NCBI GenBank assembly: GCA_965250225.1
Contig: CBDFNQ010000029.1
Coordinates: forward strand, 1-64,000
Length of the DNA stretch: 64,000 nt
From: CBDEUK01 sp965250225
Lineage (GTDB): Bacteria > Pseudomonadota > Gammaproteobacteria > Eutrophobiales > Eutrophobiaceae
Reading direction: 5' to 3'
The position numbers and the translations under genes were made by a program. Positions within the stretch are counted from its first letter, which is position 1; each line of letters begins with the position of its first letter. Under the pieces are notes generated by a model. The model ran no database searches. It saw only the letters and a list, made by a program, of their open reading frames with translations, and was not told where the DNA came from. Positions 53,116 to 62,340 of this stretch are shown piece after piece.

Positions 53116-54513
53116 TTAAAAATCGCGCACATCAGCAAAGTGACCTTTGATCGCTGCGGCGGCTGCCATTGCTGGGCTCACTAAATGTGTACGTCCACCC
53201 TGCCCTTGCCGGCCTTCAAAATTTCGGTTTGAAGTTGAAGCACAACGCTCTCCAGGTTCCAGTTGATCGGGGTTCATGCCCAAACACATGGAACAGCCCG
53301 GTTCACGCCATTCAAAACCTGCTTGTAAAAATATTTTATCCAGACCTTCTTCTTCTGCCTGCTGTTTCACCAAACCAGAACCCGGCACTACCATAGCCAA
53401 TGTTATATTGGCGGCGACTTTTCTACCTTTTGCTACTTCGGCAGCCTCTCGCAGATCTTCAATGCGGGAGTTGGTGCAGGAACCTATAAAGACTTTGTCA
53501 ACATGAATGTCCTCAATAGGTGTGTCAGCTGTTAAATCCATATATGACAATGCCCGTTGCATGCCTTCGCGTTTAACACTGTCCGATTCCTGTTCAGGAT
53601 TAGGGACTGTATCGCCAATCGAAACCACCATTTCGGGAGAAGTGCCCCAGGTAACATGCGGCTGAATTGCTGACGCATCCAGATTGATCTCTGCATCAAA
53701 TATCGCGTCTTCATCACTGACAAATTGCTGCCAGTATTCCACCGCCTTGTTCCAGTTCTCCCCTTTCGGAGTAAATGGACGGTCTTTCACGTAGTCAATC
53801 GTCTTTTCATCGACCGCAATCATGCCTGCACGGGCACCGGCTTCAATCGCCATATTGCATACGGTCATACGCCCTTCGATGGATAAGTCTCGGATAGCTT
53901 CGCCGGCAAACTCGATGGAATGCCCAGTGCCACCTGCTGTACCGATCTTGCCGATAATAGCGAGGACGATATCTTTAGCCGAAACACCTTTGCCAATCTT
54001 ACCATTGACATTGAGCCGCATATTTTTTGCTTTGCGCAGCACCAGGGTCTGTGTTGCCAATACATGTTCCACTTCTGATGTACCTATACCAAAGGCCAAA
54101 GCACCCACGGCACCATTGGTCGAGGTATGCGAATCACCACAAACAATGGTCATGCCAGGGAGACAGGCACCCTGTTCAGGACCAATGACATGGACGATCC
54201 CCTGACGTGGATCGGTCATCTCGAATTTTACAATACCAGTTTCTTTACAATTCTTATCCAGTGTCGCTAGCTGTAATTTGGAGACAGGATCTTTGATATT
54301 CTCCCTATCGACTGTTGGTACATTATGATCGGGTACAGCCAAACCCGCCGTCGTTCTCCATGGCGTTCTACCCGCCAGCTTCAAACCTTCAAATGCCTGA
54401 GGCGACGTGACCTCATGGATCAGGTGTCTATCTATGTAGATGAGTGCTCTACCCTGACCGAAATCCTCGACCACATGTGCATCCCACAATTTATCGTATA
54501 ATGTTTTAGTCAT
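53116..54513 (-). CDS. leuC: 3-isopropylmalate dehydratase large subunit
   Basis: 465 residues. MTKTLYDKLWDAHVVEDFG, IYIDRHLIHEVTSPQAFEGL, VCGDSHTSTNGAVGALAFGI, and the 4Fe-4S ligands in GSCTNSRIEDLR and PGCSMCLGMNPD are canonical. Isomerises 2- to 3-isopropylmalate with LeuD. Confidence 0.97.
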   Translation of the reverse strand: MTKTLYDKLWDAHVVEDFGQGRALIYIDRHLIHEVTSPQAFEGLKLAGRTPWRTTAGLAVPDHNVPTVDRENIKDPVSKLQLATLDKNCKETGIVKFEMTDPRQGIVHVIGPEQGACLPGMTIVCGDSHTSTNGAVGALAFGIGTSEVEHVLATQTLVLRKAKNMRLNVNGKIGKGVSAKDIVLAIIGKIGTAGGTGHSIEFAGEAIRDLSIEGRMTVCNMAIEAGARAGMIAVDEKTIDYVKDRPFTPKGENWNKAVEYWQQFVSDEDAIFDAEINLDASAIQPHVTWGTSPEMVVSIGDTVPNPEQESDSVKREGMQRALSYMDLTADTPIEDIHVDKVFIGSCTNSRIEDLREAAEVAKGRKVAANITLAMVVPGSGLVKQQAEEEGLDKIFLQAGFEWREPGCSMCLGMNPDQLEPGERCASTSNRNFEGRQGQGGRTHLVSPAMAAAAAIKGHFADVRDF

Positions 54514-54548
54514 TTTTCACTTATCAATTCTTTATTATTTACTATTCC

Positions 54549-55541
54549 CTATTCACTTATTTTAACAACTGTTCTACCGCGCGTTTTAGCAGTCAGCATC
54601 TCATTGAACACGGCAGGTAAATCATCCATTTCGATCACCCGATTGACTATTTTATCCAGGTGCCTGGGTGCCAGATCACTTGCTAGACGTTGCCATATCG
54701 GTGCCCGCCATTCGGTTGGGCAACCGGAAGAACTGATACCCAATAGACTCACGCCACGTAAAATAAATGGCATAACCGTCGCATTCAAATGACTGCCGCC
54801 TGCCAGACCAACGCTGGCGATATTGCCCCATGGCAACACCGTGCGAGTTAACCAGGCAAGGATATCACCACCAACATTATCAATTGCACCACCCCATTGA
54901 CCTTTCTCAAGGGGCGGCCCATTAAAATTTATCTTCGATCGATCAAGTACCTCGGCAGCTCCAAGCTCCATCAAATACTCGTGTGATGAAGATTTCCCCG
55001 TCACAGCAATGACTTCATAGCCAAGGTTAGAAAGCATATCGACCGCCAATGTCCCAACACCTCCCGTGGCACCGCTGACAATGATTGGACCTTTACTAGG
55101 GTGTTGGCCATTATGTTCCATTCTCTGGATGCACAAGCCCGCAGTAAACCCTGCCGTGCCTAACGACATTGCCGCAAAGGCGTCCATCCCCTTAGGCCGC
55201 ATGACCACCCATTCTGCAGGAACCCGTGCATATTCAGCGTATCCTCCGTCATGTGCAGTACCAAAATCATAGCCTGTGATCAGGACGGCATCACCGGGTT
55301 TAAATCGATCGCTTTCAGAAGATTCCACTGTTCCTGCAGCATCAACACCGGGCACCCGCGGGTAACCACGGATAATATTACCTTTTCCAGTGGCCGCTAA
55401 TGCATCCTTATAGTTCACACTTGAGTACTCAACCCTGATAACCACATCGCCTTTGGACAGCTCATCCAGAGACAATGTTTTGATGGAATTGCTGACTTCG
55501 CCCGCTTTTTCCTGCACCTGAAATGCCCTAAATGCTTGCAT
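54549..55541 (-). CDS. YhdH/AcuI-type NADPH-dependent oxidoreductase
   Basis: 330 residues of the zinc-free MDR superfamily. SSVNYKDALAATGKGNI and VPGVDAAGTVESS form the catalytic domain, GATGGVGTLAVDMLSNLGY is the NADPH site, and ILRGVSLLGISS and RGRTVVKI end the protein. YhdH/AcuI reduce acryloyl-CoA or other enoyl substrates. Not linked in function to leuC as far as I see. Confidence 0.9.
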   Translation of the reverse strand: MQAFRAFQVQEKAGEVSNSIKTLSLDELSKGDVVIRVEYSSVNYKDALAATGKGNIIRGYPRVPGVDAAGTVESSESDRFKPGDAVLITGYDFGTAHDGGYAEYARVPAEWVVMRPKGMDAFAAMSLGTAGFTAGLCIQRMEHNGQHPSKGPIIVSGATGGVGTLAVDMLSNLGYEVIAVTGKSSSHEYLMELGAAEVLDRSKINFNGPPLEKGQWGGAIDNVGGDILAWLTRTVLPWGNIASVGLAGGSHLNATVMPFILRGVSLLGISSSGCPTEWRAPIWQRLASDLAPRHLDKIVNRVIEMDDLPAVFNEMLTAKTRGRTVVKISE

Positions 55542-55698
55542 CTAGCCTCCTGATGAGTATTTACATTTTTACATCTGCATGAAACAATCGTGCGCCGCGA
55601 TGGACTAAGAGTCTGTGATGCCGAAAACAGCGATTCATAACAGGGCGCACATTCTACTTGAAGAGTTAAAAAGTTACCAAGCCAGAGGCTAAAACTAA

Positions 55699-56217
55699 AT
55701 GATAAAAAAAATTGTATTCGCGCTGCTCGTTTTTGTTAGCAGCACACAAATAGCACAAGCAGATTTTAATGACGGTGTCGTCGCGTATCTCACTGGTGAT
55801 TACGACACGGCTTTCAACACGATGATGTCGCTAGCCGACACCACAGATGATGCCATGGCACAATATTGGCTCGGCACCATGTATCTTAAGGGTCAGGGCG
55901 TAGACCAGGATTACGAAAAAGCAAGCAAATGGCTACGCAGAGCATCCGAACAATCTATTCCAAATGCTCAATACAAACTTGCCAGGCTCTATGCCGAAGG
56001 TAATGGCGTTCCCCAGGACAGTGAGTTCGCCTATATTTGGTATAGCGTAGGCGCAGCTCATGAACACACGAAATCCGTCAATGCCATTTCAGACGCAAGG
56101 GCTCAGTTATCTGAAGATGAGTTAAATGCGGCGGAAAAAATGATTCCTGAGTATGTTGAAAAGTATGGGCCAAAGCCGGAAGAAGATAAAAACGTGGGCG
56201 GCAAAACTGAAAAGTAG
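55699..56217 (+). CDS. Secreted Sel1-repeat protein
   Basis: 172 residues. A signal peptide (MIKKIVFALLVFVSSTQIAQA, cleaved after AQA) is followed by three Sel1-type repeats; the two clear ones are AQYWLGTMYLKGQGVDQDYE and AQYKLARLYAEGNGVPQDSE with their WLRRASEQ/YIWYSVGAA helices. Periplasmic solenoid, likely a protein-protein scaffold. The gene is divergent from the YhdH-type gene. Confidence 0.9.
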   Translation: MIKKIVFALLVFVSSTQIAQADFNDGVVAYLTGDYDTAFNTMMSLADTTDDAMAQYWLGTMYLKGQGVDQDYEKASKWLRRASEQSIPNAQYKLARLYAEGNGVPQDSEFAYIWYSVGAAHEHTKSVNAISDARAQLSEDELNAAEKMIPEYVEKYGPKPEEDKNVGGKTEK

Positions 56218-56230
56218 TTCTATTGATCGT

Positions 56231-56584
56231 TCAGATATAAGTATCCAGATAAAGACCGGTAACAGAACCCTCTGTACCGGTCGCTCCCATTGTCTCCATC
56301 ATTTTATACAGTGTCGTTCGGCCTTTGAACAGCTCCCTCATATTCTCAGAGAAAGTCTCGTTATAGGCAAACTTTCGATCACGGGACTGACCGAATTCCT
56401 TTTGTGGCTTTTCACTGGAAGAAACGTCAAGAAGAGCTCGTTGTAGACGGCGGTCTGGATTTTTTTGATTGGCTTCGTTGGACTGGATGCCCGGACGCTC
56501 AGCACCGACATTGCGCTGGTAATTCGCAATGAGATATGAACTCGGCTTAGTGGCTGAAAGATTCCCGATCATCAATTTTGGCAA
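56231..56584 (-). CDS. Hypothetical small protein
   Basis: 117 codons, starting at TTG 56584 or ATG 56572; no clear ribosome site. Product soluble and polar, without recognised motifs. The 3' end contains a strong hairpin at 56254-56282 (arms GACCGGT/ACCGGTC), which lies in the coding frame. It may be a real lineage-specific gene or a chance frame, and the convergent Sel1 gene ends 13 bases away. Confidence 0.4.
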   Translation of the reverse strand: MPKLMIGNLSATKPSSYLIANYQRNVGAERPGIQSNEANQKNPDRRLQRALLDVSSSEKPQKEFGQSRDRKFAYNETFSENMRELFKGRTTLYKMMETMGATGTEGSVTGLYLDTYI

Positions 56585-56666
56585 ATAATATTATTATTGC
56601 CTAAACTTAGTCCAGACGGTAACTGTGATCAAGTCTTTTTACTAAATATATAAACCTGTTACAAGC

Positions 56667-58724
56667 TTAAGGAAACTCTGATACCAGGATTTCCTGATAG
56701 TCCTCATCATCTAAAATCTCATTGTCAGCGTCTTCAAAGATCTCCGTATCAAATGACCATTGTTCGCTATTGTCTTCCAGGTGAACAATGGTCTTTGTGT
56801 TTTTATTCTGTTCCGCGGCGTTGTGTGTCAAGAGCTCCTGTTCATATTTTTTGAACTGATGTAATTTCTGTTTATAGTCGTGCAGAATTTGTATAAACCC
56901 TGCACGCTTGTCCAGATTGTTTTCAACCAGTAATTGTTGCTCCAACAAAGCAATACTTTTTTCCAGATGTGCGTTGATTTCGGACAATTCTGATTCACTT
57001 GAAGTTGGTTCACAGCCATCAACTTCTTCACATTGATCCAACGTCATACCAAGACCATTTCCCATCACTCCGAATAATGTCAATTCATTAGTGAATAGAT
57101 CGACATCAATAAAAGAGAATTGATGATATGGCTTTTGGTGACTTTGAGACGTTCCCTTAGAATCTGGTTTATTTATGAGCTCACCAACCTGAAAAACAGG
57201 CGTATTAAATACCAAACCTCCTCCTGGATTCTGACCACCAGGAATGGGGTTATTATTTGAGGACACCGTTTGGCCACCCAGATTCAGTGTGCCACCTGGT
57301 TTCAAACTATTAGACCGCCCTACTATTTTCTGGCCGATACTGGAACTTCCAACGGGAGCCGCTATCAATGATTGATTTATTTGTGTAGTCGTCTGTTGAG
57401 GTGCCGTCTGTTGAGATACCATCTGTTGAGGTGTCGTCTGTTGAGGTGCCGTCTGTTGAGATATCGTCTGTTGAGATACCATCTGTTGAGGTGTCGTCTG
57501 TTGAGGTGCCGTCTGTTGAGATATCGTCTGTTGAGATACCATCTGTTGAGGTGTCGTCTGTTGAGGTGCCGTCTGTTGAGATATCGTCTGTTGAGATACC
57601 ATCTGTTGAGGTGTCGTCTGTTGAGGTGCCGTCTGTTGAGATATCGTCTGTTGAGATACCATCTGTTGAGGTGTCGTCTGTTGAGGTGCCGTCTGTTGAG
57701 ATATCGTCTGTTGAGATACCATCTGTTGAGGTGTCGTCTGTTGAGGTGCCGCCTTTGTGACTACACTGTTTACGGTCACCTTTTGTGTGGGTATTTTAAG
57801 ATGAGTGGTTACCACGACCCCAACAGACTTTTGGGGATTACCTTTAAACACAGTTCCACTAAGTGCAGTATCAGCATTAACAACTGATAGATTGTCCAGC
57901 TTGTTTCTAATTATTGATGTCGTATCCTTTGAATTCATATCGGCGAGAGGTCGATCAGAACCTACCAAACGGATCTTGCCACCAGACCGATCGATAAGCA
58001 TTGCCTGTTTGGCGTCAATATCCTTCCCTAGACGGTTTACTACATGGTCATCATGCTGCTTTTTGTTGATCTGTTCATGAATCTCAAACCCCATCAAGCC
58101 GCTTGCGTCATGGTCAATCGTAAGGGTATTAGCTGATTTATGATGTTCTCGATGTTGTCTTTGGGATTGGGTGTTTCTGGACTCAAATTCGGGAGCTTCC
58201 TCCTGGCTCAGATATCCGTCTCCTACATTAACTGCGTCCAGAGATGACTCTGTATGATTTTCGGTCTGAGATACAATCGGTTTTTTAATACTATTTATTG
58301 TAGGTACTTCAGGTAATTTAGTCGGAGTCACTTTCTTTGGTCGTTGTACCAGCGGTTTTGATTTGCCAACAGTGACATCAGGTTTGATGTCTTTGTGAAT
58401 ATCCTTGTGAATGTCTTTGTGAATATCCTTCTGGAGATGTTCTGTCCTACTTGTTTTTTTATGGCTCTTGGCTGAGCTATCTTTAGAGGGTATTTTCTGA
58501 AGATGCGTCTCTTCGTGTTTGTAATTACTCTCACCATTCATACCAGATGATGCATAAATGTTGCTGGATTGAATACCAAATAGAAATAAGGCACACAACG
58601 TCAATCGACGTGCGTATGCACCATTTTTAGTGAAACAGCGGGTGGTTATCTTCTTATAATTTTTATTATCAGCAAAACCCACCAACACAGATCTATCTGG
58701 CCTGTTCTTACGGGCCTTATCCAT
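56667..58724 (-). CDS. Secreted Gln/Thr-rich repeat protein, possible TPS exoprotein
   Basis: 685 residues. A basic N-terminal extension of about 40 residues precedes a hydrophobic core (LTLCALFLFGIQSSNIYA), giving an extended signal peptide. Residues about 97-111 hold four DIHK repeats. Residues about 325-445 are perfect 20-residue repeats (QQMVSQQTISQQTAPQQTTP). The C-terminal third contains GGTLNLGGQTVSSNNNP and a coiled-coil-like acidic end. I see no TPS N-terminal haemagglutinin domain, but the next gene upstream encodes a TpsB transporter. ATG 58724 has AAGGAT upstream. Function unknown, surface role likely. Confidence 0.7.
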   Translation of the reverse strand: MDKARKNRPDRSVLVGFADNKNYKKITTRCFTKNGAYARRLTLCALFLFGIQSSNIYASSGMNGESNYKHEETHLQKIPSKDSSAKSHKKTSRTEHLQKDIHKDIHKDIHKDIKPDVTVGKSKPLVQRPKKVTPTKLPEVPTINSIKKPIVSQTENHTESSLDAVNVGDGYLSQEEAPEFESRNTQSQRQHREHHKSANTLTIDHDASGLMGFEIHEQINKKQHDDHVVNRLGKDIDAKQAMLIDRSGGKIRLVGSDRPLADMNSKDTTSIIRNKLDNLSVVNADTALSGTVFKGNPQKSVGVVVTTHLKIPTQKVTVNSVVTKAAPQQTTPQQMVSQQTISQQTAPQQTTPQQMVSQQTISQQTAPQQTTPQQMVSQQTISQQTAPQQTTPQQMVSQQTISQQTAPQQTTPQQMVSQQTISQQTAPQQTTPQQMVSQQTAPQQTTTQINQSLIAAPVGSSSIGQKIVGRSNSLKPGGTLNLGGQTVSSNNNPIPGGQNPGGGLVFNTPVFQVGELINKPDSKGTSQSHQKPYHQFSFIDVDLFTNELTLFGVMGNGLGMTLDQCEEVDGCEPTSSESELSEINAHLEKSIALLEQQLLVENNLDKRAGFIQILHDYKQKLHQFKKYEQELLTHNAAEQNKNTKTIVHLEDNSEQWSFDTEIFEDADNEILDDEDYQEILVSEFP
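57391..57755. repeat. 60-bp minisatellite in the repeat-protein gene
   Basis: Five perfect 60-base copies (57421-57720) with partial copies on both sides. Each 60-base unit is four 15-base subunits (CTGTTGAG.. phased), all multiples of three, so changes in copy number keep the frame. Complete identity between copies indicates recent expansion or homogenisation. Confidence 0.95.
58386..58431. repeat. Short 12/24-bp tandem repeat (DIHK codons)
   Basis: Alternating GTCTTTGTGAAT and ATCCTTGTGAAT-like units, four in all, encode KDIHKDIHKDIHKDI in the same protein. A second expandable site in-frame. Confidence 0.8.
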
Positions 58725-58966
58725 ATTGCATCCTTTGGACTTTTTTATTTATCTACGAGTGTTAAAAAGATCTTAGCCAGAATGGATATGCAATTTTCCT
58801 TCCATCCAGGCCCTCAACCTTTCCTGTCACACAAATATCGGCCGGGAACTATATAACTTTAGAAGTATTTTAACGAATGAATTAACGAGAGGATTTAATG
58901 AATATTCATGTCGTGGAATTGATAAATAAGACTTAGGATCAGACCAAAAGAATTACTAATATTCTT

Positions 58967-60826
58967 TTAAAATGAATAGCTTATGTTAATCCAGAATTGC
59001 GGCTCCCGACCATTTCCCACACCTTTATCAACTTCATCACCCGCACCCAGTGCCCAGGCACACAAGAAACGTGAAGCAAATTTTCCCGGCAAATTAAATT
59101 GCAAACCCAGCCCCATACCCTGGTAACTTTTCCAGCCAACCTCGTCAAAACTCGTTGGATCGTTTATTTTTCCCACTGCAACATCGTAATAGATTGAAAA
59201 CTGTAGTAATTCTCCCCAATTATAATTATCAAAGGCCTCTTTTTGAGCAAAAAATGGTGCGTCAATAATATATTCTAGTGACAAAAAACCGGCTTGATCT
59301 GCCAGCTCAAAGGACGGTGCAAAGGCCCGGACGCTGTTTGGCCCGCCGATGGAATATTGTCCCTGAGATAAGAGCAAATCGTCACTCCATTGAAATTCAC
59401 TCCGGAATAACACTGATTGTGTTGCTGTTAAACTTTGGTAACGCGCAAAACTAGCAAATAACTTTGTAAAGTCACCAGAAACAAATTCACCTGAACCGCC
59501 CTGGCGCCCAGGTTGTTCACCAATAGTCATTTGACTGACATCCTCTGATGACCCAATAGCACCGAAAACACCTTCAAGTCCCTGACTGAGCTCTAATGAC
59601 ATAAAATTGATTCCACTCATTTGAAATCCATCTTCCCCGGAATTCAAAAAGGGCAGCAGATTGAACGTGTCCGCTGCATCATATTGCAGGGAGACGTTTA
59701 ATACGCTTAAGACTTCCTGGCTCTGATCAATTCCAAGACTGGTTACCTCTGATTGACTACGGGTCATGCGTAATGTTGTGGATAAATTTTTCTGCCGGCT
59801 ACGAATAAAGGATTTTTCCAGAAAGATACTAATGTCTTCTGAATCACCCTTGATTTGCTGTGACTCAAACACCCCTCCAACACCATAATCGCTACGGCTC
59901 CAACTTGAACCGGCTCGTAAACCAAATGGCAAATATCTTTCATATTCAATAAAGTAGAAAAAACTTTCTTTAGGGTTATAGGTTTGCTGGACAATCAGAC
60001 CAAGACTATCCGCACCACCAAACAGGCTGCTCCAATCCATATCAATTCGACCACGCAAGCGACCGGTTTCCTGGGAGCCATGATTATCCGTGCGTAATGC
60101 AGTCTCAAATCGGTCTTCTTCTTGTACATTGAGAACCAGATCAGCACTCCCCACCAGTTGCCCCGGCTGAAATACCCCATAAACACGTAAACCCGGGTAA
60201 TCCGCCAGCCTGAGTAATGCAGATTCTATCTGCTCCTGCACAATGGGCTGACCAATTAATTCTGAAAATACCTGTTCCAGAACGCGATTGTCATAGACCT
60301 GATTTCCTTCTACCAATATACGATCCAGATGTCCTATGAAGACCTCGATCTCGACCACACCTCCATCAACATCCTGAACCGGGATCACTGCCTGTGCCAG
60401 GATTAAGCCTTTACCACGATAATATCGCGTGACCTTATCAGCCACCTCCTGCAAATGACCAATCGTAAAACCTTCGGGTTTATCCTGACGCTGAACCTCC
60501 AGCAAAGCTTCCACATCACTAACAAAAACTTCCAGATCCAATAAATCTTCTACATTCAATAAACGAAACTGTTGCACCAAAATGCGATCACCTTCATCTA
60601 CCTCAAGCGGTCTATCTATAACAGCAGGAATTTCAACGACATCATCTGTCTCACCATCAGGAACCCGCGAGCGTGTATCCGTTTCTGGTCGTTGTACGCC
60701 AGGTTGGGCAGAATCTGGCAGTCCCGCAACACCGGAATGAACTGCCGTACTCAAGATAGAAAGAGAAATAACCGCCGAAACTGTGAGTGTCCGTATGAAC
60801 TTTTTGACGTGACTGGATAAAGACAT
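58967..60826 (-). CDS. TpsB/ShlB-type two-partner secretion transporter
   Basis: 619 residues. Signal peptide at about 1-31. A POTRA region follows from about 68 (VQQFRLLNVEDLLDLEVF through VVEIEVFIGHLDRILVEGN), with DNRVLEQVFSELIGQPI as the second half. From about 215 an Omp85-type beta-barrel of amphipathic strands runs to the C-terminal Phe (WINISYSF). GQYSIGGPNSVRAF is the L6-loop-like motif of the superfamily (VRGF type). It is the outer-membrane exporter for a large substrate, plausibly the product of 56667-58724. Confidence 0.87.
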   Translation of the reverse strand: MSLSSHVKKFIRTLTVSAVISLSILSTAVHSGVAGLPDSAQPGVQRPETDTRSRVPDGETDDVVEIPAVIDRPLEVDEGDRILVQQFRLLNVEDLLDLEVFVSDVEALLEVQRQDKPEGFTIGHLQEVADKVTRYYRGKGLILAQAVIPVQDVDGGVVEIEVFIGHLDRILVEGNQVYDNRVLEQVFSELIGQPIVQEQIESALLRLADYPGLRVYGVFQPGQLVGSADLVLNVQEEDRFETALRTDNHGSQETGRLRGRIDMDWSSLFGGADSLGLIVQQTYNPKESFFYFIEYERYLPFGLRAGSSWSRSDYGVGGVFESQQIKGDSEDISIFLEKSFIRSRQKNLSTTLRMTRSQSEVTSLGIDQSQEVLSVLNVSLQYDAADTFNLLPFLNSGEDGFQMSGINFMSLELSQGLEGVFGAIGSSEDVSQMTIGEQPGRQGGSGEFVSGDFTKLFASFARYQSLTATQSVLFRSEFQWSDDLLLSQGQYSIGGPNSVRAFAPSFELADQAGFLSLEYIIDAPFFAQKEAFDNYNWGELLQFSIYYDVAVGKINDPTSFDEVGWKSYQGMGLGLQFNLPGKFASRFLCAWALGAGDEVDKGVGNGREPQFWINISYSF

Positions 60827-60953
60827 GAATTACCGGGTTTCCCTATTATTCTTTCAACAGTAAATTATTGTAGAGTTTCCCCCGTTTTATATTCTGCAAT
60901 AAACAGGCCTGTCCGGATCAAACCATCTGTTCAAATCAATATCACGAACCGGG

Positions 60954-61985
60954 CTAGAGACTGGTGCGGAGCTTCAGGCGCCATTCTTCAATTTGTTTAT
61001 CTGTCAATTCCGAAGGCTGTGCCTTTTGTGCTTGCTCAAATATTGTAAAGCGTAATTTTTCTATAGCCTGTTTTCTCAATACCTCTCGAATTCGACCACG
61101 AACTTGAGCTAAATCAACGGATTGGGCCGCGACGACAGTCCCGTGCTTCAACAGATGAATACCGTCTTCAGTCTTATAAGGTTGACTCAATTCGTTCTCC
61201 TGTAAATTCAAAACTCTATCTTTGACAACCGGCGTCAGATCACTGAGAGCCACCAATCCCATATAACCACCGTTTTCTCGGCTTGGGCTGTGGCTGGAGT
61301 ATTGTTTCGCCGCTTCAGAAAAATTTAGTTTTTCGTTCATTATTTCAGCACGGATTGTATCCGCCTTGTCCTCAAGCACCCTGATTTCACCAGCAGAAAT
61401 ATTTTCCTTAAACGGCAGATAAATCTGCCAAAGATGCAGGCGCTCACCAAGGACAAATCTATCCGAGTTTTTCTCGTAGAAATCTTTAACCAGTTCATCA
61501 TCCGGATAATCCATCGGCAATTGTTGAGAAACCAACTGATTAATATATGACTCTCGCAGGGTATTTTCTGCCGCTTTTTGCATCAGAAACTGGGCATTTG
61601 GTACAGCATGAATTTGATTGGCCAAAACAACCCGAATGACGGATTTAAATGCTATTTGCTCTTTTACTATTTTTAAGAACACCTCCGGTTCCACCAGTAT
61701 TTCCTGACGCTTTTCCTCGGGCAAATTTGCAAAAATCAATCGCAGCTCATCAAGTTCCAAACGACTTGGAATTTCGCCCAACTGGATTGAGGTACTGACC
61801 TGTACATCCGAATTAGTAGCTTGTGTCTCAGGCCCTGGAGCATCAAGTAGATTTTGATCATCAATTTCGTTATCAAAACCCAGCCGGGCTTTAATCTCAT
61901 CCAATGAAAATCCCGGGATAAAGTTCATGATGCTAAAAATAACGAGAAGACAGACTGGAATAAGTGTTTTTGCTGATAATTTCAT
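60954..61985 (-). CDS. PpiC/SurA-type peptidyl-prolyl isomerase
   Basis: 343 residues. One N-terminal membrane segment (TLIPVCLLVIFSIMNFI) is followed by a chaperone-like helical region and a parvulin domain from about 185: RLHLWQIYLPF, FSEAAKQYSSHSPSRENGG and LSQPYKTEDGIHLLKHG. Periplasmic and probably membrane-anchored. Next to a TpsB gene, it may help the exported protein or the barrel itself to fold. Confidence 0.85.
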   Translation of the reverse strand: MKLSAKTLIPVCLLVIFSIMNFIPGFSLDEIKARLGFDNEIDDQNLLDAPGPETQATNSDVQVSTSIQLGEIPSRLELDELRLIFANLPEEKRQEILVEPEVFLKIVKEQIAFKSVIRVVLANQIHAVPNAQFLMQKAAENTLRESYINQLVSQQLPMDYPDDELVKDFYEKNSDRFVLGERLHLWQIYLPFKENISAGEIRVLEDKADTIRAEIMNEKLNFSEAAKQYSSHSPSRENGGYMGLVALSDLTPVVKDRVLNLQENELSQPYKTEDGIHLLKHGTVVAAQSVDLAQVRGRIREVLRKQAIEKLRFTIFEQAQKAQPSELTDKQIEEWRLKLRTSL

Positions 61986-62340
61986 GGTTTTTTACATTGA
62001 TTTAGTCAGGTCGAAAAAATGTTAACAAAGAAATACTAGAATCGAAATCACCCTATAGCAGGACAATATGCTGAACAATAGCACTGACTTGCTAAATTTT
62101 CGCGACTTCTGGTAAATCCTGTGATCCGGGTCAAAAGAACCATTTTACTGGCGGGAAAGCTCAATATCGTTATAATGTCTTTAATGTAATGTTTTGTTAT
62201 TATTAACAATAGTGAATTTATTTTTGTTGATGTATGGGGATATTGATGCAAAAGTCCAAGCGGTTTTCAAACAAGATTCTTAACATAGCAAAACAGCTCA
62301 CCACTGAAACGAAACCCTGGTTCCTGTATTTAATTTAAAA
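61986..62340. other. Intergenic region, divergent, no feature recognised
   Basis: 355 bases between the isomerase gene and the cyclase gene. It must hold promoters for both directions. I see no convincing operator, RNA or small gene; a TTATTATTAACAATAG stretch near 62195 is AT-rich but not diagnostic. Confidence 0.5.

Noticed and set aside
56254..56282. Strong hairpin as a terminator
   Set aside because: Stable stem, but no T run on either side, and it lies within a possible coding frame.
57391..57755. Possible CRISPR array
   Set aside because: The repeats are contiguous, without unique spacers, and encode protein.
57372..57887. Plus-strand open frames over the minisatellite
   Set aside because: They are by-products of a 60-base repeat without stops. 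The products are monotone (repeated LLRCR or SVEVS) and have no ribosome site; the minus frame has a signal peptide and unique flanks.
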